From contig CAKSWC010000002.1 of assembly GCA_934511365.1 (NCBI GenBank), forward strand, positions 124,001-188,000: a stretch of 64,000 nt of DNA. Reading direction: 5' to 3'. Below, piece by piece: positions 1-7,158 of this stretch (position 1 is its first letter; every line of letters begins with the position of its first letter). This stretch comes from an uncultured Eubacteriales bacterium. Its GTDB lineage: Bacteria > Bacillota > Clostridia > Oscillospirales > Acutalibacteraceae. The notes beneath the pieces are model-generated. The model was given only the letters and a program-made list of their open reading frames with translations. It was not told the origin of the DNA and ran no database searches. Both the position numbers and the translations under genes were made by a program.

Positions 1-29
1 AAAAATCAAGCGGCTGTGTATAATATAAG

Positions 30-118
30 TGTAAAAGGGGTGCCGCGATAAGCGGTTGCTCCCGTTAGTGGTTTATAATTAAGAAACACCGCCAACTGGA
101 ACTGGGCGGTGTTTCTTA
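30..118 (+). ncRNA. Candidate antisense (antitoxin) RNA of type I TA-like locus 1
   Basis: A perfect -10 box TATAAT lies at 19-24; its -35 would fall just outside the window. The transcript would start near 30 and run to a 13-bp hairpin at 81-117. It points at the toxin-like gene on the minus strand and would be antisense to the 3' part of any toxin mRNA reading through the hairpin. The same layout recurs at 50975-51097, where the promoter is complete (TTGACA, 17 nt, TATAAT). The RNA role is inferred from this layout. Confidence 0.5.
81..117. terminator. Shared hairpin between antisense RNA and toxin gene, locus 1
   Basis: Inverted repeat AAGAAACACCGCC / GGCGGTGTTTCTT (13 bp) with a short loop. 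U-rich ends are in the stem on both strands, so it could stop transcription from either side. There is no long U-tract beyond it, so some read-through is possible. Confidence 0.6.
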
Positions 119-132
119 CTATTTATGTAAGA

Positions 133-225
133 TTACTTGCCTTTGCCAAAAATGTCGTAGCAAAGAGAGATGACTGCGACCAGCAGGCTCAGAATTGCAA
201 TCAATTCCAAAAGCGTAACCGTCAT
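133..225 (-). CDS. Small hydrophobic toxin-like peptide (holin-like type I toxin family), locus 1
   Basis: Encodes 30 residues beginning MTVTLLELIAILSLL, then a further hydrophobic run and a basic GKGK tail. One membrane span with a lysine-rich end is typical of TxpA/BsrG/'putative holin-like toxin' peptides, which insert in the membrane. ATG at 225 is preferred over ATG at 231 because GAGGAGG lies 8 nt upstream. That Shine-Dalgarno is inside a perfect CTCCTC-GAAA-GAGGAG hairpin (about 234-249), the translation block usual for type I toxin mRNAs. A consensus promoter is at 285-313. Toxicity is inferred from family resemblance and context. Confidence 0.65.
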   Translation of the reverse strand: MTVTLLELIAILSLLVAVISLCYDIFGKGK

Positions 226-284
226 TGCCATCACCTCCTCTTTCGAGGAGCAACCGCCTTACCGTTATATCCGGCACCAAAAAT

Positions 285-313
285 ATGCTATCACATTTGT
301 CGCAATTTGTCAA
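285..313 (-). promoter_or_regulatory. Promoter of toxin-like gene, locus 1
   Basis: On the minus strand: -35 TTGACA (308-313), 17-nt spacer, -10 TAGCAT (285-290). The mRNA would start near 278. Its 5' part (about 248-262) carries GCGGTTGCTCC, complementary to the GGAGCAACCGC that a read-through transcript would contain at 52-62. Confidence 0.7.
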
Positions 314-318
314 TATAG

Positions 319-465
319 ATATTAGATGTTGGATTTTGGATGTTGGATATTTCAAATTGGGAAACAATGTGCATTATGGGTTGCTCGGTGCGCACGGGTT
401 ATTTTAGATAATAAATAATAGATAATAGATATTTTTCCAACATCCAAAATCTAAAATCTACCTTG
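319..465. repeat. Palindromic heptad-repeat element, copy 1
   Basis: Left arm 320-350 is built of units like GATGTTGGATTTTGGATGTT. The right arm 437-463 is its imperfect inverse (TCCAACATCCAAAATCTAAA), and TAATAGATAATAGATA lies inside. A related element in the opposite orientation lies at 44600-44735 and shares the inner AAATTGG..AAACAATG block. It has no coding potential. It is a dispersed, possibly MITE-like, intergenic repeat. Confidence 0.6.
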
Positions 466-519
466 CAACTTTCCCCACGACTTTCAAAAATTTTTGCTCA
501 AAAAATATCCGCAAAACCC

Positions 520-568
520 TTGACAAGCCCTCATTTCCCGTCTACAATTAATTATAGAACATTTGTTC
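520..568 (+). promoter_or_regulatory. Strong promoter with LexA-like box
   Basis: -35 TTGACA (520-525), 17-nt spacer, -10 TACAAT (543-548). At the expected start site lies the palindrome GAACATTTGTTC (557-568), one base off the Gram-positive LexA/DinR core GAAC-N4-GTTC pattern with purine/pyrimidine preferences. A repressor bound there would block initiation. No long reading frame follows. Confidence 0.55.
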
Positions 569-644
569 TGTGTGTATCGAACGGTATTTGAAAAGTTCTG
601 ATGAGAAAATGAATTATGAAATGAATCGGTGAAACTGTCAGCTT

Positions 645-740
645 ATGTCTGAGAATGTTTGTGATGGTTGCTCGCCGGACTTTATTAAGAGGATCATTGA
701 GCGATGTGTTAGACGTTCAGAGAAATTTCTAATGTGTTAG
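645..740 (+). CDS. Possible 31-aa cysteine-containing peptide
   Basis: An ATG-to-TAG frame of 31 codons downstream of the LexA-like promoter. It starts MSENVCDGCSPDF, continues with a basic amphipathic stretch (IKRIIERCVRRSEKF) and ends in Cys. It has four cysteines, including a C-x2-C pair. There is no convincing Shine-Dalgarno, only GGTG about 15 nt upstream, so it may be chance coding in a non-coding RNA. No family recognised. Confidence 0.2.
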   Translation: MSENVCDGCSPDFIKRIIERCVRRSEKFLMC

Positions 741-792
741 GCATATTGACCTCATCAAGCATTCAAAAAAGCATGAATGCGCAATATTATTA

Positions 793-862
793 AAGAATAC
801 CGGCTGATCTGTGATGAAACTTCGGTCAATGCTTTTCCGGTATTCTTAAGAAGATTATTTTT
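793..862 (+). terminator. Hairpin ending the 555-860 transcript
   Basis: AAGAATACCGG (793-803) pairs perfectly with CCGGTATTCTT (837-847), followed by a T-rich stretch ATTATTTTTG. With the promoter at 520 it would bound a transcript of about 300 nt. Confidence 0.45.
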
Positions 863-870
863 GTTTCTCA

Positions 871-928
871 AAACCGTACGGAAAACGCAGTAAACCGTAC
901 GGGAAACCCTCAAAACCGTTCGGGAAAC
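871..928. repeat. Three 21-bp tandem repeats with CCGTACGG core
   Basis: AAACCGTACGGAAAAC at 871, AAACCGTACGGGAAAC at 892 and AAACCGTTCGGGAAAC at 913: exactly 21 bp apart, i.e. two helical turns, each with a palindromic core. The phasing suggests a protein-binding array, but nothing shows what binds. The rest of 929-1150 shows no gene; a GC-rich imperfect hairpin lies at about 979-1017. Confidence 0.6.
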
Positions 929-1159
929 TCCATAAACAAAACAATACAAGACAAAACCAAAAGAAACAAAACAATACCGCCCCCTCATTCCTGCGGAATT
1001 TCCGGGTGGGGAGCGCTTTTTAATTTTGCTTTCTGAATTGTTCATCATTTGTCATTCGCTGAACAACTTCCAAGCTCTTCCAATAATGCGACAGAAGTGT
1101 TAACATTGTTGCCCAATTAACAAATATTTAAAAAATCTGGCTCTTTTGGCCGGATATTG

Positions 1160-1189
1160 TTGACTAAGCGAGTAAAAATGTTGTATCAT
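1160..1189 (+). promoter_or_regulatory. Promoter of the FN3 secreted protein gene
   Basis: -35 TTGACT (1160-1165), 18-nt spacer, -10 TATCAT (1184-1189). Transcription would start near 1196. Confidence 0.6.
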
Positions 1190-1196
1190 GGCATTA

Positions 1197-1270
1197 TGAG
1201 CACGGAAAAAAGGCCGCAGAAAACGGCCAATGGGGTGCTCACTGCTGCCGGAACGGAGAATTTTTCCGGC
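1197..1270 (+). other. Structured 5' leader
   Basis: The leader holds a nested hairpin, TGAGCAC (1197-1203) with GTGCTCA (1235-1241) enclosing GGCCG/CGGCC, then a second hairpin GCCGGAA (1247-1253) with TTCCGGC (1264-1270) just before the ribosome-binding site. No known riboswitch was recognised. Confidence 0.4.
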
Positions 1271-1299
1271 GCAAATATCTTTTTCAGGAGGCAATGCAT

Positions 1300-4236
1300 A
1301 TGAACAAAACATTGCAAAGAGCGCTCAGTCTTGTCCTTTGCGTCCTTATGGCGCTTTCGGCAACAACTGTTGCATTCGCAGCGGACTCAGAGGAAGCCGT
1401 ACCCTCCCTCGGTGCGCAATACTTCCTTTCAACCACCGATGCGGAAAACGCAAAGTTCATTCTTGACGCAGCGGACAAAGAACTTGCAAAACAGAATCTT
1501 AACGCAAAAATTGATGAAAATCTCGATAAGGAAGTACCCCTCGGAAGCCAGAACAGTATCATCAAAATCAACCCCAAAAAGACGCTGAACCGGATTGGTC
1601 TTGTCATCGACCTCAACAGCGTTAACGGAATCTGCAAAACACTCGATTCCCTCAAAACAAAGGTTCTTGACGTTAAGGATAACGCCATTTTCAATTTCAC
1701 GTTCGGCGCCGCCGCAAAAGCTATCCTCGGCGATGTCTACAACTTCTCGCTCAAAACCTGGAAAACCGGAATGAGCCGAACCAAAAACGATACGGAAATC
1801 ATCAACCGCCTTGTTTCCATACTCGGCGAAAACGCAAAGCTTTTTTCAAAGGTTGTTGACAAGTCCTTTGACCTCGGCGCGTTCAAATACGCTTTCAGCC
1901 TTGACGATCTGCTCGGCGAGGACGGCGTTTCCGGCTTTGTTAAAGGCTGGCTCGTCAGCAAAATTTATAGTGACAAGGATTCCGCAGAGTACAAGTCAGC
2001 CTATGCAAAAGCAAAAACAGACTTTGACTCCTTTGTTTTTGAGGATCTGATTTCGCTCCTTCTCAAGGACAAGCTCCCCGGCTTCAACCTCAATAAAAGC
2101 ATGAACATTGACCGCCTTTTCTCCGTTCTTCTTGAGTGCGGCTGGAAGGACTATTTTGCTGAGGACATCAAAAGCATCAAGATAAACAAAGAGGGCGCCG
2201 CACTTGAAAAGCTTTCCGAAATCATGGAGTTTGACGGGGAGAACATTGACACGGACAACCTTCCGCTCGACTCCTCAAAGGGTCTCAAAGCCCAGCTCAA
2301 CAACATCCACGGCTATGTTATCTGCCAGTTCTTCCCCCACTTTGACGGCTGGGTAAAAGGCAGCGATATCAAGCTGCTCGGAAAGAACTATTCAAGCTTT
2401 TTGAAATATGCCTCAAAGCACTTTTTCGGAAACGAGAACGCAAAACCGGTTGATATCCTCAAGTATATTCTTTCAAGTATTGCCGAAGCGAACCCGGACT
2501 CCTCCGTTGCCGGATACTCCGCAGCAATTTCAGGCTCCAAGGATCTCAAGGACGCGGTCAAAGCCCTGCTCATCTTCGGCGCAAAGGAAAACGGTATTCC
2601 CGTTAACGAAAAGGCCGCCGGCTATGAAAACGTCCTCGGCGACTATCTTGCATATTACGCAAACAAATTCACCGACCTCGGCTATAACGCCGGAAGCGGA
2701 AAAAGCGTTTGGACCGTTCTTAATGACATTCTCAACATCTATCTCATTGACAAGGGCTTTGCAAAGGCGTTCAACCTGAATGTTACAAAGGCCGACTCCC
2801 TTTTTGTTAAGCTTGACAAAATTATTGCAACAACAAAAATCTGGAGCATGACCGGAACAAAAAGGCAGTATAAGAGCGAGGAGTTCATCAAGGGCTTCCT
2901 TGACTCGCTTTTGAGCTTCAACATTGAAAAAGCGCTTGACCTCACCGTTGTCCGCTTTTCGGACGACTTCGGCTCGCTCAACCTTTCCGTTCTCCTTTAT
3001 AACATTGCATATAACTTCCTTCAAAACTGGTTCGGTACCCCCGTAATCGTTCCCTGCAACACAAAGTCTCCGTTCCAAACCGGTTTTGAAAACAAGTCGC
3101 TCAAGGTTCCCGTTGAAAAAATGCTCACAAAGCTCAATGAGAAAAAGACAGCCATCGTTCCCCCGTTCCTTTTTGCCGGAGCGCTTGCGCTTGAGCTTTT
3201 TGGAAAGGAAAAAACGCCCGTTACCGTCTCCGGTGCCGCCGTCTCCAATCAGGTATACACCGGAAAGGAAATTGTTCCCTCCTGCGTTTATGTCACGGTA
3301 AACGGCAAAAAGATTAAAGTTCCGTCATATCAGTTCAAGGCCGACCTTGTGAACAACACCGGGCTCGGCACCGCAAGCGGAACCGTTACTCTTGACGGTG
3401 CGGTCAAAAACGCTTCCGTTGACGTTCGCTTCAACATCGTCCTTGGAAAAGTTTCCGGTCTCAAGGCTTCGGCTGCGGGAACAACCGGCCTGACTCTTTC
3501 CTGGAACAAAGTTACCGGCGCAAAGGCCTATGTTGTTGAATACACCGTTAAGGGAAAGAGAGTTTCAAAAACCGTTTCCTCAACCTCCCTTGCCGTCACC
3601 GGACTTTCCGCAGGAACGGCATACAGGTTCAGCGTTAAAGCCGTTTCCGGTTCTTTCAGCGGCGCGGCCGCAACGGTTTCTGCTTCAACAAAGCCGGCGA
3701 AGGTCACCGGACTCAAGCTTAAAGAGAGGACTTCAAATTCAGTCACCCTCACCTGGAACAAGGTTTCCGGCGCAAAGAAATATGAGGTTCAGCTTTTCAA
3801 AAACGGAAAGTGGGTCACTGTTGCAACAACGACAAAGAACTCAGCCGTAATCGGCAAGAAGTATATTAAAGCAAACGGAAAATACTCCTTCCGCGTCAGA
3901 GCCGTCGGTGCCGGCGGATACGGCGAATATTCGGCCGTTCTCAAGGTGCTCTCCGGCCTTGCAAAGGTGACAAAGCTCAAGGCGGCAAAAAAGACCTCCT
4001 CCTCGGTCACTCTCAAATGGAACAAGGTCTCCGGCGCAAAGAGATATGAGGTCTGGATGTCAAGCGGCAAAAAGTGGGTCAAGGTTTCGGCCGTTAAAAA
4101 GAACACCGCCACCATCAAAAAAGGACTCAAAAAGAACACGAATTACAAGTTCAAGGTCAGAGCATACAAGACCGTTTCAAAGGTCAATATCTACGGTGAT
4201 TATTCCTCGGTTTTGAAGGTAAGAACCGGAAAGTAA
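1300..4236 (+). CDS. Secreted protein with C-terminal fibronectin type III repeats
   Basis: The 978-residue product starts with a signal peptide (MNKTLQRALSLVLCVL... AFA). Residues about 30-640 are an alpha-helical region of no recognised family. About 643-716 resembles a bacterial Ig-like domain ('YTGKEIVPS...VNGKKIKVPSYQF'). Three FN3 repeats follow (about 717-802, 803-890, 891-978), each with the 'VTLTWNKVSGAKKYEV' pattern. ATG at 1300 is chosen over 1294 because AGGAGG (1286-1291) sits 8 nt before it. It is probably surface or extracellular; FN3 modules usually serve as spacers or binders. There is no sortase motif or S-layer domain. The role of the large N-terminal region is unknown. Confidence 0.8.
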   Translation: MNKTLQRALSLVLCVLMALSATTVAFAADSEEAVPSLGAQYFLSTTDAENAKFILDAADKELAKQNLNAKIDENLDKEVPLGSQNSIIKINPKKTLNRIGLVIDLNSVNGICKTLDSLKTKVLDVKDNAIFNFTFGAAAKAILGDVYNFSLKTWKTGMSRTKNDTEIINRLVSILGENAKLFSKVVDKSFDLGAFKYAFSLDDLLGEDGVSGFVKGWLVSKIYSDKDSAEYKSAYAKAKTDFDSFVFEDLISLLLKDKLPGFNLNKSMNIDRLFSVLLECGWKDYFAEDIKSIKINKEGAALEKLSEIMEFDGENIDTDNLPLDSSKGLKAQLNNIHGYVICQFFPHFDGWVKGSDIKLLGKNYSSFLKYASKHFFGNENAKPVDILKYILSSIAEANPDSSVAGYSAAISGSKDLKDAVKALLIFGAKENGIPVNEKAAGYENVLGDYLAYYANKFTDLGYNAGSGKSVWTVLNDILNIYLIDKGFAKAFNLNVTKADSLFVKLDKIIATTKIWSMTGTKRQYKSEEFIKGFLDSLLSFNIEKALDLTVVRFSDDFGSLNLSVLLYNIAYNFLQNWFGTPVIVPCNTKSPFQTGFENKSLKVPVEKMLTKLNEKKTAIVPPFLFAGALALELFGKEKTPVTVSGAAVSNQVYTGKEIVPSCVYVTVNGKKIKVPSYQFKADLVNNTGLGTASGTVTLDGAVKNASVDVRFNIVLGKVSGLKASAAGTTGLTLSWNKVTGAKAYVVEYTVKGKRVSKTVSSTSLAVTGLSAGTAYRFSVKAVSGSFSGAAATVSASTKPAKVTGLKLKERTSNSVTLTWNKVSGAKKYEVQLFKNGKWVTVATTTKNSAVIGKKYIKANGKYSFRVRAVGAGGYGEYSAVLKVLSGLAKVTKLKAAKKTSSSVTLKWNKVSGAKRYEVWMSSGKKWVKVSAVKKNTATIKKGLKKNTNYKFKVRAYKTVSKVNIYGDYSSVLKVRTGK

Positions 4237-4248
4237 AGAGAATCAAAA

Positions 4249-4290
4249 AGGGCTGCAATGAGGCAAAAAGCTTCATTGCAGCCTTGGTTT
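4249..4290. terminator. Bidirectional terminator
   Basis: GGCTGCAATGA / TCATTGCAGCC-type stem (about 4250-4282) followed by TTGGTTTT on the plus strand and preceded by AAAA. It lies between convergent genes ending at 4236 and 4307. Confidence 0.75.
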
Positions 4291-4306
4291 TATTGTTTCA
4301 AAATCC

Positions 4307-4777
4307 TTAACCGAGCAGCATTCCCTGATATTTTTCATAAGCACCCGTGTTTTTGACCACTCCGGCGGAAGAGCAAAAGATTCTTCCGAACCAATCCTTA
4401 GTTTCGCCTCCGAGGTTGTATGTGCCCTCGGCAAAGGAAGAAACCGTCAGCTTTGTTCCGTCATCAAAGGAAACGGTGTATGTTACGGGAGTGCCTATCA
4501 AAAAGGAATCCATCGGAACAGAAAAGCATTTTTTGTTTTGCCTTCGGACATCGAAAAGGTTGAACCTGCGGACAAATTCATCCGTTTCAGCCTCGGTCAA
4601 ATTGCGCGATTGTGAATAATTCTCAAAGTAAATTCCGGAAATGCGGCTTTTTTCAAGTGTAAGTGGAGTTTCACCGCCGGAGAAACACCAAACGGCTGCT
4701 GACGCCGCCGCAAGGCACAGCAACACGGCCGCAATGATTACAATACGCGCGGATTTCTTCGTTTTTGGTCGTTTCAT
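4307..4777 (-). CDS. Hypothetical membrane-anchored protein
   Basis: 156 residues from ATG at 4777, chosen because AAGGAG lies about 10 nt upstream; a longer frame to 4822 lacks a site. A basic N-terminus (MKRPKTKKSAR) and one membrane span (about 11-30) are followed by an extracytoplasmic domain of about 120 residues with the pattern 'VSFDDGTKLTVSSFAEGTYNL'. No family recognised. It lies 14 bp downstream of the peptidase-like gene and may be co-transcribed with it. Confidence 0.6.
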   Translation of the reverse strand: MKRPKTKKSARIVIIAAVLLCLAAASAAVWCFSGGETPLTLEKSRISGIYFENYSQSRNLTEAETDEFVRRFNLFDVRRQNKKCFSVPMDSFLIGTPVTYTVSFDDGTKLTVSSFAEGTYNLGGETKDWFGRIFCSSAGVVKNTGAYEKYQGMLLG

Positions 4778-4791
4778 GGTGAACTTACTCC

Positions 4792-6252
4792 TTAATAAGT
4801 AAAGTATATTGAACCATTCCATTTATACCGCGTTCCGGCCGGAGTGGTATAATAATAGCTTGAACCATACGATTGATACTCAGACATCTTAAAAGAAGTA
4901 TAATTCGGATCCATAATTCGTATGGTAAACGAACCATCAGTCCAATCCAAGTACCCACAGTTTGCTACAGCATGCCTTACACTACCGCTTTTAAGTATCA
5001 TGCATATAGGATCTTCATTGTTAATTGCTGTGCGTATTTGCGCTCTAGTTCTAGCAGAACTTGAGCTATTGACTATATATGACGCCGGAAGATAGTTGTC
5101 TAAGGTTGTGCGCATGAATGGTTGAGAAGCACCGGTGTAATTCGTATTCCTATATATGCTTGCGTGTGAAGTGCTTTCAACAACATTAATAGCCGTAATT
5201 CGACCATGCCGGTTTGGCATTTCCCACCTGAGTACAGATGCTATTGTTGCCGCCCAACAGATATTAAAGTTTCCCTGTAAAACAATTTGGTATGAATCAA
5301 GGTAATCTCCCGTAGCCGTACCATGATTGTTTGCAGCTGTTGGCCGTATGGCAGGTTCTCCATTTAAATCTAACGTAAAATTCGCGCTTGAAGTTTCTTC
5401 AATATACGAAATTTCTTCAGCGTTTCCGTCAAACTTAGCCATAATATTTTCGCCCGCAGTAAGCACTGTCTCTGGAGCCGCTTTTCCCTTTGTTTCAAGC
5501 GATTTACGCGCTTCATTGGCTTCAACGGAATAGAAACTTTGAGCTTCCTGAACAGATATTGTATTGCTGAAAAGTTCGTGCTGACTTATTGTTGTTTCCG
5601 CTGTGGAGAGTAACTCAAAAGCCGATCCTGACTTGTTCAATCTTCTTTCTTGCATTGCAACTGAAAACGTAGGTGTTGATGGATATTGCTGTAATGGTAT
5701 TATATCGTCTTCCTTAGTAACAACAAAAGCCCCTTGATTTTCTGATAGTAAAACAAAATCTTCCCCCGGATTTTTTGCAATAGCCTCACCTAACTCGATC
5801 GCATTTCCATATGTTGAATATATTTGACCGTCATATTTACCAATCAAAATAGTTGCGATGACTCCTCCATCATAAATAACGGGAAAAACAACTTTATTGC
5901 CAACTGTCCGTACTGCTCCGTTGTCTGAAATTCCAACATAATTTATCGGTGCACCCAAATATGCTTTACGAAGTTGTTCGGGGGTATAACTCCATCCCCA
6001 CCAATCTGCCGGCAACTCAACCAACGCATATAATGCACGCGGAACGGTTGTTTGAATAGCAAGGTTTAGATCTACATCCGTTAAAGTGTCTGCACAATCT
6101 ACATATCTGGTAGTTGTCAACGAACTTGCATTGGTGGGAACAAGTATTGAGCATGTTATAGTAAGCACGCAAACGAGTATTGCAATAAGTCTTTTGCCAT
6201 AAATTTTAAATGTGGATGGTTTTTGACTAGTACTGGTTACTTTTTTTAACAT
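4792..6252 (-). CDS. Secreted papain-like (C39-type) cysteine peptidase
   Basis: 486 residues. After a basic N-terminus there is a membrane or signal segment (about 20-42). Residues 45-310 are a pro-region of no clear family, partly resembling pro-domains that read 'GNKVVFPVIYDGGVIATILIG'. The C-terminal 150 residues carry a papain-fold signature: Cys332 in GNFNICWAATIAS, His427 in SVRHAVANCGY, and Asp448/Asn450 in MDPNY. Staphopain- and C39-like enzymes share this order. The gene is clearly more AT-rich and uses A/T-ending codons unlike its neighbours, which suggests horizontal acquisition. It has only a weak Shine-Dalgarno (GGCGGTG). It may act on surface proteins or peptides. Confidence 0.7.
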   Translation of the reverse strand: MLKKVTSTSQKPSTFKIYGKRLIAILVCVLTITCSILVPTNASSLTTTRYVDCADTLTDVDLNLAIQTTVPRALYALVELPADWWGWSYTPEQLRKAYLGAPINYVGISDNGAVRTVGNKVVFPVIYDGGVIATILIGKYDGQIYSTYGNAIELGEAIAKNPGEDFVLLSENQGAFVVTKEDDIIPLQQYPSTPTFSVAMQERRLNKSGSAFELLSTAETTISQHELFSNTISVQEAQSFYSVEANEARKSLETKGKAAPETVLTAGENIMAKFDGNAEEISYIEETSSANFTLDLNGEPAIRPTAANNHGTATGDYLDSYQIVLQGNFNICWAATIASVLRWEMPNRHGRITAINVVESTSHASIYRNTNYTGASQPFMRTTLDNYLPASYIVNSSSSARTRAQIRTAINNEDPICMILKSGSVRHAVANCGYLDWTDGSFTIRIMDPNYTSFKMSEYQSYGSSYYYTTPAGTRYKWNGSIYFTY

Positions 6253-6548
6253 TGTTACACCGCCATTTCTTAAATGTAGTATTTAGATATATATATCTTG
6301 TAATGATGATACCATGCATATCCATTAATGTCAATATTTTTTCTATAAAAATTTCAAAAATTTTTATATAATTTTTCCAAAAGATTTCTCTAAATATTTT
6401 TATACATCTTATTGTGTCTTGGCACATATAAATGATAGATTAATAATTTTATCAACACTTTCAATATTTAATGTTAATGTATATCTGCATATAGATGTAT
6501 GTTAAACTTTTCACGTTTTTTATGAATTATACATTGCTTGTATAAAAG
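6253..6548. other. AT-rich intergenic region
   Basis: About 300 bp of very AT-rich DNA upstream of the peptidase-like gene, with runs such as ATATATATATC. It must hold that gene's promoter, but several A/T-rich -10-like boxes compete and none is convincing. No small gene or RNA is evident. Composition matches the peptidase gene and differs from the surroundings. Confidence 0.5.
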
Positions 6549-6577
6549 CAGCGCAGCAGCCTGTTAAACTACTGCGC
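6549..6577 (-). terminator. Terminator of the dpaAB operon
   Basis: On the minus strand AGCGCAGTAG, 9-nt loop, CTGCTGCGCT (10-bp stem with one G-U), followed by GCTTTTAT, just after the dpaB stop. Confidence 0.7.
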
Positions 6578-6585
6578 TATTAATG

Positions 6586-7158
6586 TCATATAAACAGCGG
6601 CTGAATCTGCCGTTCCTCAAGGGCAGCCTCTGCCGCTTCCTTTGTTTTTTCAAAGTCACAGACAAGGGAAAACGGCTTGCCTGTTGCGTCATCCTGGCGC
6701 ATGGGAATCATGTAAATGTGCTTTCTTGCCATAAGCAGGCCGATGTTTTTTGCCGCAGCGGCGAGCGAATCGTTGGATGAAACGCCCAAAAGTATCGGTC
6801 TGCCGTTCCTCAGGTGAGATTTTGCCGCGAGGGTAACGGGCGTATCGGCAATCGAGTTTGCAAGCTTTGAAAGTGTGTTGCCCGTGCAGGGAGAAATTAT
6901 CAGCAGGTCAAGAAGCTTTTTGGGGCCTATCGGTTCGGCCGCGGCGATGTCCGCAATAATCTCATGGCGGCAGATTTTTTCAATCCGATTGCAAAAGTCC
7001 GCCGCTTTTCCGAATCTGGTATCCGTTGAAAAGGCGTTGAAGGACATTATCGGAATCAGGTTGATGTCCTCCTTGATGAGCTTTTCAAGCACGGAGACGG
7101 ATTTTTCAAAGGTACAGAACGAGCCTGTGAGCGCATAGCCGATTGTTGGTTTATTCAA
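6586..7158 (-). CDS. dpaB: Dipicolinate synthase subunit B (spore flavoprotein)
   Basis: 190 residues, close to the 200 of Bacillus SpoVFB. With DpaA it makes dipicolinic acid, the calcium chelator of the spore core, from the lysine-pathway intermediate dihydrodipicolinate in the mother cell. The N-terminus (NKPTIGYALTGSFCTF) and the flavoprotein core 'LLIISPCTGNTLSKLANSIAD' and 'PILLGVSSNDSL' match the family. The start is taken as TTG 7158, overlapping the dpaA stop (TTGAATAA) with GGGGTG six bases upstream; a GTG at 7167 is an alternative. It is translationally coupled to dpaA. Confidence 0.9.
   Translation of the reverse strand: MNKPTIGYALTGSFCTFEKSVSVLEKLIKEDINLIPIMSFNAFSTDTRFGKAADFCNRIEKICRHEIIADIAAAEPIGPKKLLDLLIISPCTGNTLSKLANSIADTPVTLAAKSHLRNGRPILLGVSSNDSLAAAAKNIGLLMARKHIYMIPMRQDDATGKPFSLVCDFEKTKEAAEAALEERQIQPLFI

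Noticed and set aside
109..407. Frames across the toxin locus on both strands
   Set aside because: They read across the hairpin and promoter; the short 133-225 frame has the only good ribosome site.
590..650. CUGAUGA...GAAAC resembling a hammerhead ribozyme core
   Set aside because: The 26 nt between the two motifs cannot form stem II and no matching stem I/III was found.
871..928. CRISPR array
   Set aside because: Only three units of 21 bp with 5-bp non-repeat parts; no spacers.
755..1048. 97-codon frame on the minus strand
   Set aside because: It runs through the tandem repeats and terminator, has no ribosome site, and its internal 7-residue repeat is just the 21-bp repeat translated.
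6227..6427. 66-codon frame in the AT-rich region
   Set aside because: Overlaps the peptidase gene start, low complexity, no ribosome site.
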